DNA from: Semisulcospira habei
Taxonomy: Eukaryota; Mollusca; Gastropoda; Semisulcospiridae
Length of the DNA stretch: 64,000 nucleotides
Direction of reading: 5' to 3'
NCBI GenBank assembly: GCA_036245525.1
Contig: BTPG01000005.1
Coordinates: 184,129,653-184,193,652, forward strand
Part shown: piece after piece, positions 10,301 through 18,511 of the stretch
Layout of the letters: every line of letters starts with the position of its first letter
Position numbering within the stretch: position 1 is the stretch's first letter
Translations under genes and position numbers: made by a program
Notes under the pieces: model-generated
What the model saw: the letters and a program-made list of their open reading frames with translations, nothing else
Databases searched by the model: none
Told to the model about the DNA's origin: nothing

Positions 10301-13300
10301 TATTCAAGGGTAGTGACTAATTAGTTTGGCACCAGCGCTGTTTTTAAATACATTAGATTTCGTTAAATCGATTGTTTGTATCATTATTGTGTGCATATAT
10401 TTTAATGTAAGTTTTGTATATATCTAAGTCACTGAGCCTGTCGGACCACTTCAATTGCCCCTAGCGGGATAAATTAAGTTTATTGAATTGAATTGAATTG
10501 AATCAGGCGCCAATCTGGGACTACCATTGAATTATCATGGTCGATCCATCCCTTGCAAAGGATACATAGCCGTTAAGTGAGACCTCCACAATTTCCGGAA
10601 ATACGGCCCTGGAGCTGAACGGGTTAAACAGATTGCAGACGTTGATAATGAGACCTCTAAATCAGTTAATTTCCTCCCATACCGCTCATTTTCTATTTTC
10701 CCGTGGGCTGCCACTGATGATACTGCTGCTAATAAATAATAATAATACCGGTTATTATATAGGCGCTTTACCCAATTCGGCCAATCGGCTCAAAGAGCCG
10801 CGAACTGAACCCAACAAGCACGCTCACGTGACACACGCATTCACTCTGAAGACAAACACAGTACAAGACAAACATGGGACATTCAAGTGGTGCGATGGGT
10901 CAGCTCAGCTACTGAGGTTTCGGAAATTTTGATCGCTTGTATTTGGAATTTATAAAGACGCCTGAAACCGGTACCACTAAGGGGAGGGAGGAGGAAGAGC
11001 CGGAGTACCCGGAGAAAGAAAACCCGACGGTCCGCCCGAATTAACGGCGACACTTACTAGAGGAAAAATGTCCGACGCCGGAACCTGGTATCGAACCTCG
11101 CCCCTTTAGCATTCAACGGGTGGCAGGCGCCATAACCACTGCGCCGCGGACCGCCCCTACCGACGGAAACACGCCTAACTCCGGTACCGTTCTTGGCATT
11201 CATGGGGTTACACGCTTTAGGCATACTATTGCATTCTCGTGTTCTGACTATACATTTAGGGGGAGAGGGCAGGTATCGTGTTAGTTTCTTTCCAACCTTC
11301 ATTCTTCAGTTTTTAATTCAAACATTTCAGCTGATTCACCGAGTCAAAATGGTACACCAGGTTGGCGTGAATGCCTTGGTTTAACCCATTTAGCCCCAAG
11401 TCCACATTTCCTAAATTTTGGAGGTGTCACTGAACAATTATGTACCAGTTGCAGGAGATGGACGGACCATGATTATTCAAGGGTAGTGCCAGATTAGCTT
11501 GGCGCCTTCAGGCGCCAAGCTAATCTGACACTACCCTTGAATGATCATGGTCAAGCCGTCTCGTGCTGTAGAGTGTTGGGGCTAAATGGGTTCACAGAGA
11601 AAGGTTTACATACGGGGATCGTCCAGCTTGAAGTTGCCGGCACCACTTCCTGACAGCGCGCCGGGCTTCAATCCCCGTCACCACACCGTCATGATCCTGA
11701 TCCAGCAAGGTGAAGAGACTTTTTGCGCGGATCACCTCCTTCTCTGACAACAGGTCCACCAACTCGACCTAGAAACCAAGCACCATGAGTAAAATCTGGG
11801 GGCACTGCGTTACGCGCGCACCCATAAGTTTATTACTCCGTAAACAAGAACTATGACAGGAGTTGTGATGTCAGTAGGCCCCACCTCTTTGCGTTTGCCC
11901 AGTAGCCGCTGCGACGCCATGTTGAGAAACTCCCACCAGTCGAGCGCGTTGTCCGAGTTCTGGTCCGCCATTTTGAACTCCAGTTTGAGGGCGAGTTCCT
12001 CCAGCTCTGACATGCGCCTGCCCCGCCCCCGCGTGTTGTGGTACTCCTCCCATGAAATCACGTTGTCTAAAGGTGAAGAAAGCGTCACTCTTAGGTTTCC
12101 CTACAAGTCTTATCCTATTGCTATACAGTAAAAATCTTATGGTTTCCGTCAGACCTTCACATCTGCTGACAATACTGCTCAGCGGAACAGACGCTTAACC
12201 TATTTAGCACCGACGCCCTTCTGAGATGGATCGACCATGATAATTCAAGGGCAGTGCCAGATTAGCTTGGCGCCTGACGGCGCCAAGCTAATCTGGCACT
12301 ACCCTTAAATTATCATGGTCGATCCATTTCCTGCAACTGGTACATAGTAGTCAGGTGACACCTGGGGTTGAACGGGTTAAATACATGTCCTTTCCGCCGA
12401 GCAATACTGTCAGTAGCAGTGATAAGGGGTTACCCGGGCAATACTGTCACTGGCAGTGATAAGGGTTTAAAACCGAACTAGGACGCAGCCAAACGCGTGA
12501 GGTTGAAAAGATTGAGACCAGGAGGAAATGGAGCTCCCGCTGACCTTTGTTTCTGTCAAGCTCGTCGAAGTCTTTGATGAGCTGGTCGATCTCCTCCTCT
12601 GTCAGCAGCAAACTCAGGTTGCTCTGCACGGACAGGAGCAGAACATCAAACTCATAGAAACGGAATTTCATTTAACCCATTTAACCCCAGGGCCGCATCT
12701 CCGAAGTTTTGGAGGTGCCACCTAACAACTTTGTACAAGTTGAAGAGATCTTTCGACCATGATAATTCAAGGGCAGTGCCAGATTAATCTGGCACTGCCC
12801 TTGAATTATCATTGGGGCTAAATGGGTTAATTTTATTCATTCATTCATTCATTCATTATTTATTTATTTATTTTATTTAAAGTACCATTACGCATACTTC
12901 TGAGGACACATTTCAGCACCGTTTGTGTTTGTTATGCCTTGTCGACACACCTAATGAACTTTAACAGCAGTTTGGACAGGCAGCAAAAGCACACGCGTGA
13001 TCGCACTTATTTATTCTGCGCTGTCATTTAGCGTGTCAGTCTATTTTAAGTAGCTGTTTCTCGCACTGATAGCGTGGTATTTCTAGAACGGAGTGGAGTC
13101 ATTGTCAGGTTACTTGATATACAGACGACGCGAGCTCAGCTGGATTGTCCTGTGTCTAAATGAACCATAGCTAGACCTGTATGTAGCGTTTTGTAACCAT
13201 CTGTTACAGAAGTGTATCTTTGAACAGTTACGGCGGTAGTGGGCCTACAATATAAGTTATTGGTCGGAGGGGTTCGCTACACGGACCTTTGTAGGCCTGA

Positions 13301-16300
13301 GGGAGGTCAAAGGAATCATTGTACCCCGAAAGCCGAAGGCCGAAGGCCTACAAGGGTCTGTGCAGCGAACCCCTCCGATCAATAACGTATTTGTTTTCAT
13401 TCCTCCACTATTTTCGTAAAAGAAATCAAGAAGACAGCTCATGTCTTGCGACTTGGAGCACGCCAGACATGACTGACGTCAAAGACATATACATTTATAC
13501 ATAATAGACTTATGACGCAATTTAAAATATGTCATAACGTTGCCGTCTCCAGTACTGAGTGAGCTTGTTGTTTCGAACAACACTAAGTAACTTTGTACTT
13601 TAGAACGTTTAGCGATCTTTTATATAACAAAACTGGAATCCAAGATGCGTCATCGAGAGGGCTACAAAATGTCCGCCATTTTTCGCTACAGGGGTTTTTA
13701 TATCACGGTGACATGGTACGGTTTGCGCTAAAGTGACTGGTCGTGTGACGTGGGGAGGAAAACAAGAGGATTTGTTTTTACACAGAATGCAATTTGTTAT
13801 GCTCAAAGTTTACCGTGGGTCAATAACATACCATTGCATTAACAACATCTGCTGTGGCCTCAGCAGTGTAAGCCGAAGGCAGCAGCCTTTGCAAGAGGCG
13901 CCTATCTAACAAATAATAATAAATAAATTAGCGCATTAAATAGGCGCTTTACCCAATTGAAAATCGGCTCAAAGCGCCGCCGCGAACCGAACCCAACAAG
14001 CACGCTCACGTAAATCACGCGCATTCACTCACACACTGTACATAAACACAGAACATTCACGTGGTGCTAAGGGCAAGCTCAAGCGAGCTACTGAAGTTTT
14101 GGAAATTCAAATCATTTATATTTGAAATTTGATAAAGTGGGCAAAGTCGTGGGGGAAGAAGAGCCGGAGTACCCGGAGAATGCACCCCCGACGGTCCGCC
14201 CGAATTACGGTGACACTTACTAGAGGAGAAAAGTCCGACGCCGGAACCGAGTATCGAACCTCGCACCTCTAGTATTGGTGGCAGGCGCTTTTACCGCTGC
14301 TCCACGGACCGCCCCATCTACACTATCAAGTCTAGCTGAAACCCCAGCCAGAGCATCTGGGATGGACCAGGTCATGCCCGGTAAACCACTCTTCACCACT
14401 GGTAAACCGTGGTTTACCACGCGAGATCTGGGTCCATTCCAGATACTCTGGTTGGTTAAAACCCATTAAAACAGACATAATCAATGAATGAATAAATGAA
14501 TGAATAAACAAATAAATAATAATGAATGAATGAATCAATCAATCAATGAATCAATGATTTTTTTCTTTTTTTTTAATTTTTTATTTTAATTTTTTTAATA
14601 TATTTTTTTAAAAATTATTATTGTTTTTGGTTCTTACACAATGAAAACAGCTCCATCCCTCGTCAACGAGGGCGTGTGCGGCAGCTTTCAAGTCTGCTGG
14701 TCGGCATTCGCCACACTTTTTTAGACAGGCCTGGTGAAAGATGCGGGTGCATATCCGGCATGGGTAGTTCTGGTCTCGCTTGGCTTCATGTCCGCACAGA
14801 GTACAGGTGCTGTCGTTCTCGTACTGAAAAAAGTAAGTGTTATTCAATCCTTTCGCAGTGGTCCTCTATCTATGCCGCATTGTCGTTCCTATATACAAAT
14901 ACAAATTTTAAAAAACATGGGTATGATTCGTTCAGTTCTCTGTAAGGAAATGGGTCTTTGGTTAGATAGTGTCAGACTTTTCAAGTTTTGTTAACCCGTT
15001 TAGCCCCGGGACCCTGCAGCAGGAGATAGATTGATCGTGATAATTCAAGGGTAGTGCCAGATGAGCTTGGCGCCTTCTTTAGAATAACAATCTCGCTTTT
15101 GACAAAACTGAATTACTGTATTTTGCCTTCACGTAGAAGCAAACCTTACGATCAGTACTGGGCATCTTAACCCTGTTAGCCCCGGGACCCTGCAGCAGGA
15201 GATGGATTGATCATGATAATTCAAGGGTAGTGCCAGATGAACTTGGCGCCTTCAGGCGCCAAGCTCATCTGGCACTACCCTTGAATTATCATGATCAATT
15301 CATCTCCTACAACTGGTACATAGTCGTTAGGCAACACCTCCAAAATTTGAGAAATGGGACCTTGGGCCTAAAAGGGTTCAACAACCATCTTTTTGAGGAA
15401 TCACGCAGACCGTTTATCTTAACCCATTAAGGCCCGACTCAATACAGCAGGAGGTGGATAGACCATAATAATTCAAGGGTAATGCCACGTTAGCTTGGCG
15501 CCTAATGACGCCAACCTAATCTGGCACTACTCTTGAATTATCATGGGTTGATCCATCCCTTGCAACTGGTACGTGGTCGTTAGGTGACATCTCCGAAATT
15601 TAGGAAATTCGGCAGTGGGGTTAGACGTTAATATTTTTCATATTGTATGCAAACCAAGGGGAATCACAGCGCTGGACAGACAACAGTTAGATCCCCTGCA
15701 CCCGCCTATCAGGCACCCAATCGCCAGCCCACAGAGAAATACACAGGTATAGAATAAGACGATCATTTCCATCCTCAAACGAATGGATCAGGTCTCTTAT
15801 ATAACCCATGTCTTTCTCCGGAACTTAGGAAGTGGGCAGGAGAAACATACATACACAAACATGAAGGTGCGCTACTATATGTGGTCGGGTAAATACCCTG
15901 ATTTCCCACAGTAGATGCACAGAACATTACACAACAATGTAACGATACAAATTTGCCTCGAGTTATAGATACTCACAAACCAGATAGGTGAGGCTAGCGC
16001 TGGCAGAATTGTATGCAAACCAAGGGGAATCACAGCGCTGGACAGACAACATTGTTGTGTAATGTTCTGTGCATCTACTGTGGGAAATCAGGTATTTACC
16101 CGACCACATATAGTAGCGCACCTTCATGTTTGTGTATGTATGTTTCTCCTGCCTACTTCCTAAGTTCCGGAGAAAGACATGGGTTATATAAGAGACCTGA
16201 TCCATTCGTTTGAGGATGGAAATGATCGTCTTATTCTATACCTGTGTATTTCTCTGTGGGCTGGCGATTGGGTGCCTGATAGGCGGGGGCAGGGGATCTA

Positions 16301-17201
16301 ACTGTTGTCTGTCCAGCGCTGTGATTCCCCTTGGTTTGCATACAATTCTGCCAGCGCTAGCCTCACCTATCTGGTTTGTGAGTTAATATTTTTCATTTGG
16401 CCACGAAGGGTAAGAAAAAATTATAATCTCAACCATGAGAAACAAAAAGGCCAGTCGGGTATTCCGCTTTAAGGGCCTTGGTATAGTGCAAGCATAATCG
16501 AGTTATAAATGAATTTGCTCCAGCAAAACTCTTCTATCATTAAGCTGCACTGAAAGTTATAGCGCTCACTGAATTACACTTTTGGGTTTTTCTTTGCACT
16601 TTCGCACTTTCTTTCTGACACACACACAGTAAAAAGTCTTACTGCTGCACTGGTTGGTTGGTTTGTGTCACGTGTGACGCCCGACGTCGAAAGAGTCACG
16701 GCTCGCGACTGGCTGTCTTTACCACCATCCCCTCTAAGGTCCACGCTGATTCGTCGCCTCTCGACTTTGAGGTCAGCCAATCGCTCCCGCAGGTGCGCGC
16801 GCTCCTCTTGCCGTGTGCGACAGTCATGTGACAGGGCTCCCATAATTCGAATCTTGGTCTGCAATGATGAAGTGATAGGATGAAGATCGGCCATGATGAT
16901 TCAAGGTTGGTGCCAGAATAGCTTGGCGCTTGTAGGCGCCAAGCTATTCTGGCACCAACCTTGAACCCGGCTATCATGGTCGAAGGACAAAGCAATCCAA
17001 TCTGCTTGACCTTTTTTTCGAAGGAAACACACCCAAGGATAAAGAGCCAATTTTCTTACTGGTCTAGTACCCAAGGTCCAGAATCACCAGCACACATAAT
17101 ATCAGTCTGCAACTTGCCTGTAGATGGGTGGACACAGCGCTGTCGTCAGCCCATTCCGGGGGTAGGTCGGGCTGCTCACTTGAGGAACTGTTGTTGCCCA
17201 T
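7207..17201 (-). CDS. PHF24-like: PHF24-like gene (PHD finger plus EF-hands), seven exons
   Basis: Seven minus-strand exons, 17118-17201, 16700-16858, 14638-14823, 12545-12623, 11885-12066, 11614-11768 and 7207-7306, join in phase (0,0,0,1,0,2) into about 314 residues. Order of parts: MGNNSSSS with Gly2 and Ser6 fitting N-myristoylation; a charged helical stretch; a C4HC3 PHD finger; LLLTEEEI and the first EF-hand; a second EF-hand (DQNSDNALDWWE); a third (DQDHDGVVTGIE); and a C-terminal WPDFL...ARPN block. The same order of parts is known in vertebrate PHF24/KIAA1045/GINIP (about 400 residues), a G-alpha-i-binding, membrane-tethered neuronal protein that tunes GABA-B signalling. Unlike the vertebrate protein as I remember it, EF-hands 2 and 3 here keep canonical Ca2+ ligands. 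Exons 3-7 are well supported; exons 1-2 are less certain, and an extra exon between 2 and 3 cannot be excluded. Confidence 0.8.
7580..8313. mobile_element. MITE A2, TTAA-flanked, split by SINE3
   Basis: TTAA at 7576-7579 and 8314-8317 brackets termini CTCATTCTACCCCA and TGGGGTAGAAGGAG. The central hairpin (GCGCC loop arms, 8205-8262) is intact, but a SINE3 copy (about 7675-8190) has landed in the left arm; the target, roughly RTGATWGTTC, is repeated on both sides. TTAA targets with CYC-type ends suggest a piggyBac-like non-autonomous element. Confidence 0.8.
7675..8190 (-). mobile_element. SINE3 copy nested in MITE A2
   Basis: It has the same body as the 40681 copy, with the (TTGA)n end at 7675 and the G/C-rich head near 8190. 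It also carries about 100 bases of A/G-rich sequence at about 7752-7860 that other copies lack. Confidence 0.8.
8323..8915. mobile_element. Palindromic element M with an internal minisatellite
   Basis: Two arms of about 62 bases (8323-8384 and 8854-8915) are reverse complements with about two mismatches, both starting GGGTCAGTTGCACGAGTGAG. Between them sits a 26-bp tandem array. A second copy of the element at 39612-39764 has about one unit in the same place, so the array expanded inside the element. Confidence 0.85.
8387..8866. repeat. 26-bp minisatellite, about 18 copies
   Basis: The unit is GCGCTATAGCGGGGCGAGTG plus TTGTGG, with point variants such as CTACAGC and GGATCTATAGC. The unit edges (CGCTATAGCG) are themselves palindromic and continue the arms of the host element. 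Confidence 0.95.
9117..9319. repeat. 200-bp segment R, copy 1
   Basis: This segment recurs at 9849-10051 and partly at about 15075-15170, each time directly left of a full MITE A. On the minus strand copy 1 has a 103-codon open frame (9314-9003) with a hydrophobic run after MNISLCTILVLLP. Copy 2 lacks that ATG, so I do not call a gene. Confidence 0.75.
9320..9517. mobile_element. MITE A, full copy
   Basis: TTAA (9316-9319, 9518-9521) flanks CCCTGTTAGCCCC and GGGGCTAAAAGGG ends. The core is a hairpin of about 50-base arms built on AATTCAAGGGTAGTGCCAGA and AGCTTGGCGCC. Confidence 0.9.
9538..9840 (+). mobile_element. SINE2, tRNA-derived
   Basis: The head has an A box (TAGCTCAGGCGGTTAAG) and a perfect B box (GGTTCGAATCC), separated by a lengthened anticodon region, then a roughly 220-base unrelated body ending GGACGTTAAACC. 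Other copies are at 19450, 20097 (minus) and 43031 (minus, partial). It starts 16 bases inside a truncated MITE A end (9522-9537). Confidence 0.85.
9849..10051. repeat. 200-bp segment R, copy 2
   Basis: Matches 9117-9319 with scattered differences and again ends at the TTAA of a MITE A. R plus MITE was therefore duplicated as a block of about 400 bases, with SINE2 now between the two blocks. Confidence 0.75.
10052..10249. mobile_element. MITE A, full copy
   Basis: TTAA at 10048-10051 and 10250-10253; the central hairpin is nearly perfect (10096-10178). The right TTAA is shared with the next copy. Confidence 0.9.
10254..10623. mobile_element. MITE A, interrupted copy
   Basis: Starts CCCATTTCGCCCC and ends GAACGGG followed by TTAA (10624-10627). 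The hairpin loop is split by about 175 bases of a LINE-like 3' end (10330-10502). Confidence 0.8.
10330..10502 (+). mobile_element. LINE-like 3' end inserted in a MITE loop
   Basis: Ends TCAATTGCCCCTAGCGGGAT, then AAATTAAGTTTATT and (GAATT)n. This is the form of LINE 3' ends with a short simple-repeat tail; the 5' part is missing, as expected for 5' truncation. Confidence 0.6.
10730..11157 (-). mobile_element. SINE1, tRNA-derived, full copy
   Basis: On the minus strand it begins GGGGCGGTCCGCGGCGCAGT, has a B-box-like GGTTCGATACC, a conserved body (CGGACCGTCGGG, TCCGGGTACTCCGG) and ends GCGCCTATATAATAACCGG with an (ATT)n tail. Sister copies: 13909, 23703, 33547 and 38757. Confidence 0.9.
11395..11590. 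mobile_element. MITE A, full copy beside exon 6
   Basis: TTAA at 11391-11394 and a mutated TTCA at 11591-11594; ends CCCATTTAGCCCC and GGGGCTAAATGGG. Its edge lies about 20 bases from the exon 6 splice donor of the PHF24-like gene. Confidence 0.9.
11614..11768 (-). CDS. PHF24-like: PHF24-like exon 6 (third EF-hand)
   Basis: Acceptor TTTCTAG at 11770-11769, donor GTATGT from 11613. The exon encodes VELVDLLSEKEVIRAKSLFT, then LLDQDHDGVVTGIEARRAVR. The loop D-Q-D-H-D-G-V-V-T-G-I-E has ligands at positions 1, 3, 5, 9 and 12. It ends in phase 2, as exon 7 requires. Confidence 0.9.
11885..12066 (-). CDS. PHF24-like: PHF24-like exon 5 (EF-hands 1b and 2)
   Basis: Acceptor CACCTTTAG at 12068-12067; donor GAG|GTGGGG. 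The first codons DNVISWEEY finish the EF loop begun in exon 4 (DELDRNK). Further on, DQNSDNALDWWE is a complete EF-hand loop, between helices KLEFKMA and FLNMASQRLL. Confidence 0.92.
12199..12376. mobile_element. MITE A, full copy in intron 4
   Basis: TTAA at 12195-12198 and 12377-12380. The left end is CCTATTTAGCACC (slightly worn). The hairpin core at 12230-12326 is nearly perfect. Confidence 0.85.
12415..12470. repeat. Two tandem GGCAATACTGTCA units
   Basis: CAATACTGTCA(G/C)T(A/G)GCAGTGATAAGGG occurs twice, about 31 bases apart. The block resembles the end GGCAGTGAAAAGGGGTTAA seen at 19024-19042, so it may be the end of another TTAA element. Confidence 0.5.
12545..12623 (-). CDS. PHF24-like: PHF24-like exon 4
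   Basis: Acceptor GTCCGTGCAG at 12625-12624; donor AAAG|GTCAGC. It encodes SNLSLLLTEEEIDQLIKDFD, then ELDRNK and one base of the next codon. LLLTEEE directly after the PHD finger is a hallmark of the family. MITE A copies lie on both sides (12199-12376 and 12676-12826). Confidence 0.92.
12676..12826. mobile_element. MITE A, internally shortened copy
   Basis: Perfect TTAA (12672-12675, 12827-12830) and perfect ends (CCCATTTAACCCC, GGGGCTAAATGGG) around a shorter hairpin that lacks the GGCGCC centre. Its edge is about 50 bases upstream of the exon 4 acceptor, where the branch point would be expected. Confidence 0.88.
12877..13245. repeat. Repeat family G, copy 1
   Basis: Shares about 365 bases with 29083-29456, in the same orientation, from TAAAGTACCATTACG to GGCGGTAGTGGGCCT. 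Here it is fused to family H at 13246. Both may be parts of one larger unidentified element. Confidence 0.8.
13246..13770. repeat. Repeat family H, copy 1
   Basis: Shares its length with 17662-18098, same orientation: ACAATATAAGTTATTGGTCG, a subterminal inverted repeat (GGAGGGGTTCGCT with AGCGAACCCCTCC), TTGTTTCGAACAACACTAAG and TGACTGGTCGTGTGACGT. The family type is unknown. Confidence 0.8.
13909..14315 (-). mobile_element. SINE1, full copy in intron 3
   Basis: Same structure as the 10730 copy; the head ends GGGGCGGTCCGTGG at 14315 on the minus strand and the A/T-rich tail is at 13909. Confidence 0.88.
14638..14823 (-). CDS. PHF24-like: PHF24-like exon 3 (PHD finger)
   Basis: Acceptor CTTTTTTCAG, donor TGT|GTAAGA; 62 codons, phase 0 at both ends. 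The zinc ligands are C7, C10, C22, C25, H30, C33, C59 and C62 of the exon (CTLC, PCRICTRIFHQAC, WSCFHC), a C4HC3 PHD finger. Vertebrate PHF24 has the same CRVCTRVFH and GWSCxxC spacing, and its finger likewise runs directly into LLLTEEE. Confidence 0.93.
14995..15074. mobile_element. MITE A, left half only
   Basis: TTAA at 14991-14994, then CCCGTTTAGCCCC through to the hairpin centre GGCGCC, where it breaks off into about 95 bases of segment R (15075-15170). Confidence 0.85.
15171..15376. mobile_element. MITE A, full copy
   Basis: TTAA at 15167-15170 and mutated TTCA at 15377-15380; ends CCCTGTTAGCCCC and GGGCCTAAAAGGG. Confidence 0.88.
15423..15627. mobile_element. MITE A, diverged copy
   Basis: TTAA at 15419-15422 and 15628-15631; the hairpin arms are worn (GGCGCCTAATGACGCC centre). 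The foldback element sits 15 bases beyond its right end. Confidence 0.75.
15642..16381. mobile_element. 740-bp foldback element with 15-bp target duplication
   Basis: Left arm about 15642-15943 and right arm about 16051-16346 are reverse complements with only a handful of differences over about 300 bases. GTTAATATTTTTCAT stands on both sides (15627-15641 and 16382-16396). The roughly 105-base spacer repeats the element head (CTCACAAACCAGATAGGTGA and CTAGCGCTGGCAG) in direct orientation, and that head also ends the element in inverted form. The right arm holds GGGTTATATAAGAG, a TATA-like box, and the left arm its mirror. No coding frame stands out. A terminal fragment lies at 4975-5036. Confidence 0.85.
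16700..16858 (-). CDS. PHF24-like: PHF24-like exon 2 (provisional)
   Basis: Acceptor TCATCATTGCAG, then 53 open codons in phase 0: TKIRIMGALSHD, a strongly charged helical stretch (TRQEERAHLRERLADLKVER) and RRISVDLRGDGGKDSQSRA up to GCC|GTGACT. An alternative donor, G|GTAAAG at 16723, would end it in phase 1 and require another exon before the PHD finger. I see no certain counterpart in the vertebrate protein. Confidence 0.5.
16876..16985. mobile_element. MITE A-type hairpin next to exon 2
   Basis: Core hairpin arms GATTCAAGGTTGGTGCCAGA and AGCTTGGCG around a GGCGCC centre, but no TTAA or A-type ends are recognisable. It begins about 17 bases upstream of the exon 2 acceptor. Confidence 0.75.
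17118..17201 (-). CDS. PHF24-like: PHF24-like exon 1 (provisional start, GC-AG intron)
   Basis: ATG at 17201-17199 opens MGNNSSSSEQPDLPPEWADD and then SAVSTHLQ, 28 codons, ending CAG|GCAAGT, the standard form of a GC donor. Gly2 with Ser at position 6 fits the N-myristoylation consensus; the vertebrate protein also begins with a myristoylated glycine. Phase 0 fits exon 2. Confidence 0.55.
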
Positions 17202-17306
17202 TGTACATGTATCAAGCAGGCTAGGGCAGGCGCAGAACCGATCTAGGGTTGTGCAGATACAAGTTGTGTCCAAGTTTGATACCTGTACGACTCGCAAGCT
17301 CACTGA

Positions 17307-17412
17307 AAATTAATACAGCAGCAGGTTAAACATTGCCTTACATTCCGACAGCACTGCATGTGAAAAAGAAAAGGACCAGAGCACTGAATGTATGTGGCCA
17401 GCCGATCTAACC
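17307..17412 (-). mobile_element. SINE3, 3'-end fragment
   Basis: ACATTGCCTTACATTCCGAC, GCACTGCATGTGAAAA and GAATGTATGTGGCCAGCCG match the tail half of SINE3; the head half is missing. Confidence 0.65.
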
Positions 17413-17661
17413 AGAAAATTACACCTAGGACGTACAGCAACTTCCCGTCAGCGGTTTTTAATTGAAAAAAGTATATAGATATATTCATTTATATTTTTAA
17501 AAAAATTCTTCTAATTTTCAAAAGCAGCAACTACTAATGTCTGTGACGGTGTGTGATTTTGGCATCAGTCACCGACCCTGCGCACAATATATAGTCGTGC
17601 TATGAATAGTATGGCCGTCACCAAGAAATAAATGAGTGGGTCACTGGACAAAAGAGATACG

Positions 17662-18098
17662 ACAATATAAGTTATTGGTCGCAGGGCTTTGCTAAAAGGG
17701 TCCGTGCAGCAAGCCCTTGCTACCAATAACGTATTTGTTTTCATTCCTGCATTTTGATTTCGTAAAGAAATCAACTGCAAGAAGAAACCTGGATCGCGCC
17801 AGACATGACCGACGTATATAAAGGAATATATATTTATACATAATAGATTTATGACGTAATATAAAATATTTCATGACGTTGCCGTCTCCAGTAGTGTGCC
17901 TGTTGTTTCGAACAACACTAAGTAACTTTCTACTTTATAACGTTTTGGTGATCATTTATAGAACAAAACTGTCATTCAAGACGCGTCAGAAAGAGGGCTA
18001 CAAAAAGTCCGCCATTAGTCGCTACAAGGGTTTGTGTGGTCACATGCTACGGTTTGCACTAAAGCGACTGGTCGTGTGACGTAGGGATGAAAACAATG
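17662..18098. repeat. Repeat family H, copy 2
   Basis: Matches 13246-13770 end to end with a shorter subterminal hairpin and many substitutions. Confidence 0.8.
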
Positions 18099-18133
18099 TA
18101 AGCTATGTGAATGAAAATAATGATAACACGTTT

Positions 18134-18193
18134 GCCGGTCTGTGATTTTGGACCTTACGACTACGGCCGTAATGTCCGAAATCACAGACCAGC
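18134..18193. mobile_element. Palindrome family B copy
   Basis: GCCGGTCTGTGATTTTGGAC and its reverse complement (GTCCGAAATCACAGACCAGC) around an ACGGCCGT centre. Confidence 0.8.
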
Positions 18194-18447
18194 GCACATA
18201 TCTAAATCTTCAATGACTCAATTCTTTAAAATTTGTTAATAAGGGTGATGGACATGGGCTATAAAAAAAAACAATGAAGCTTATCTTGCACACGCGTGTG
18301 TGGAACTTCTTACTATCAGTATAAAGTGCCCAGTGTTGTCCAGTTTTTGTCAAGAGAAAATGACCCAGGAGTGCTTATTGACTGAAAGGTTGACACGTTC
18401 ATAGATAGCACTCGTTCGCGTTCGTTAACCCCAACAACATGGAACTG

Positions 18448-18511
18448 CAAGAGGCATCGATCCTCATAAGCCCCCGCAATTGCGGGGGCTCATGAGGATC
18501 TATGCCTCTTG
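18448..18511. mobile_element. Palindrome family C copy
   Basis: CAAGAGGCATCGATCCTCAT and AAGCCCCCGCAATTGCGGGG form a 64-base near-perfect palindrome. About ten whole or partial copies occur from here to 42916. Confidence 0.85.

Noticed and set aside
18448..18511. Factor-independent terminator or operator at the palindromes
   Set aside because: These are dispersed mobile hairpins in a eukaryotic genome, with no T tract or promoter context.
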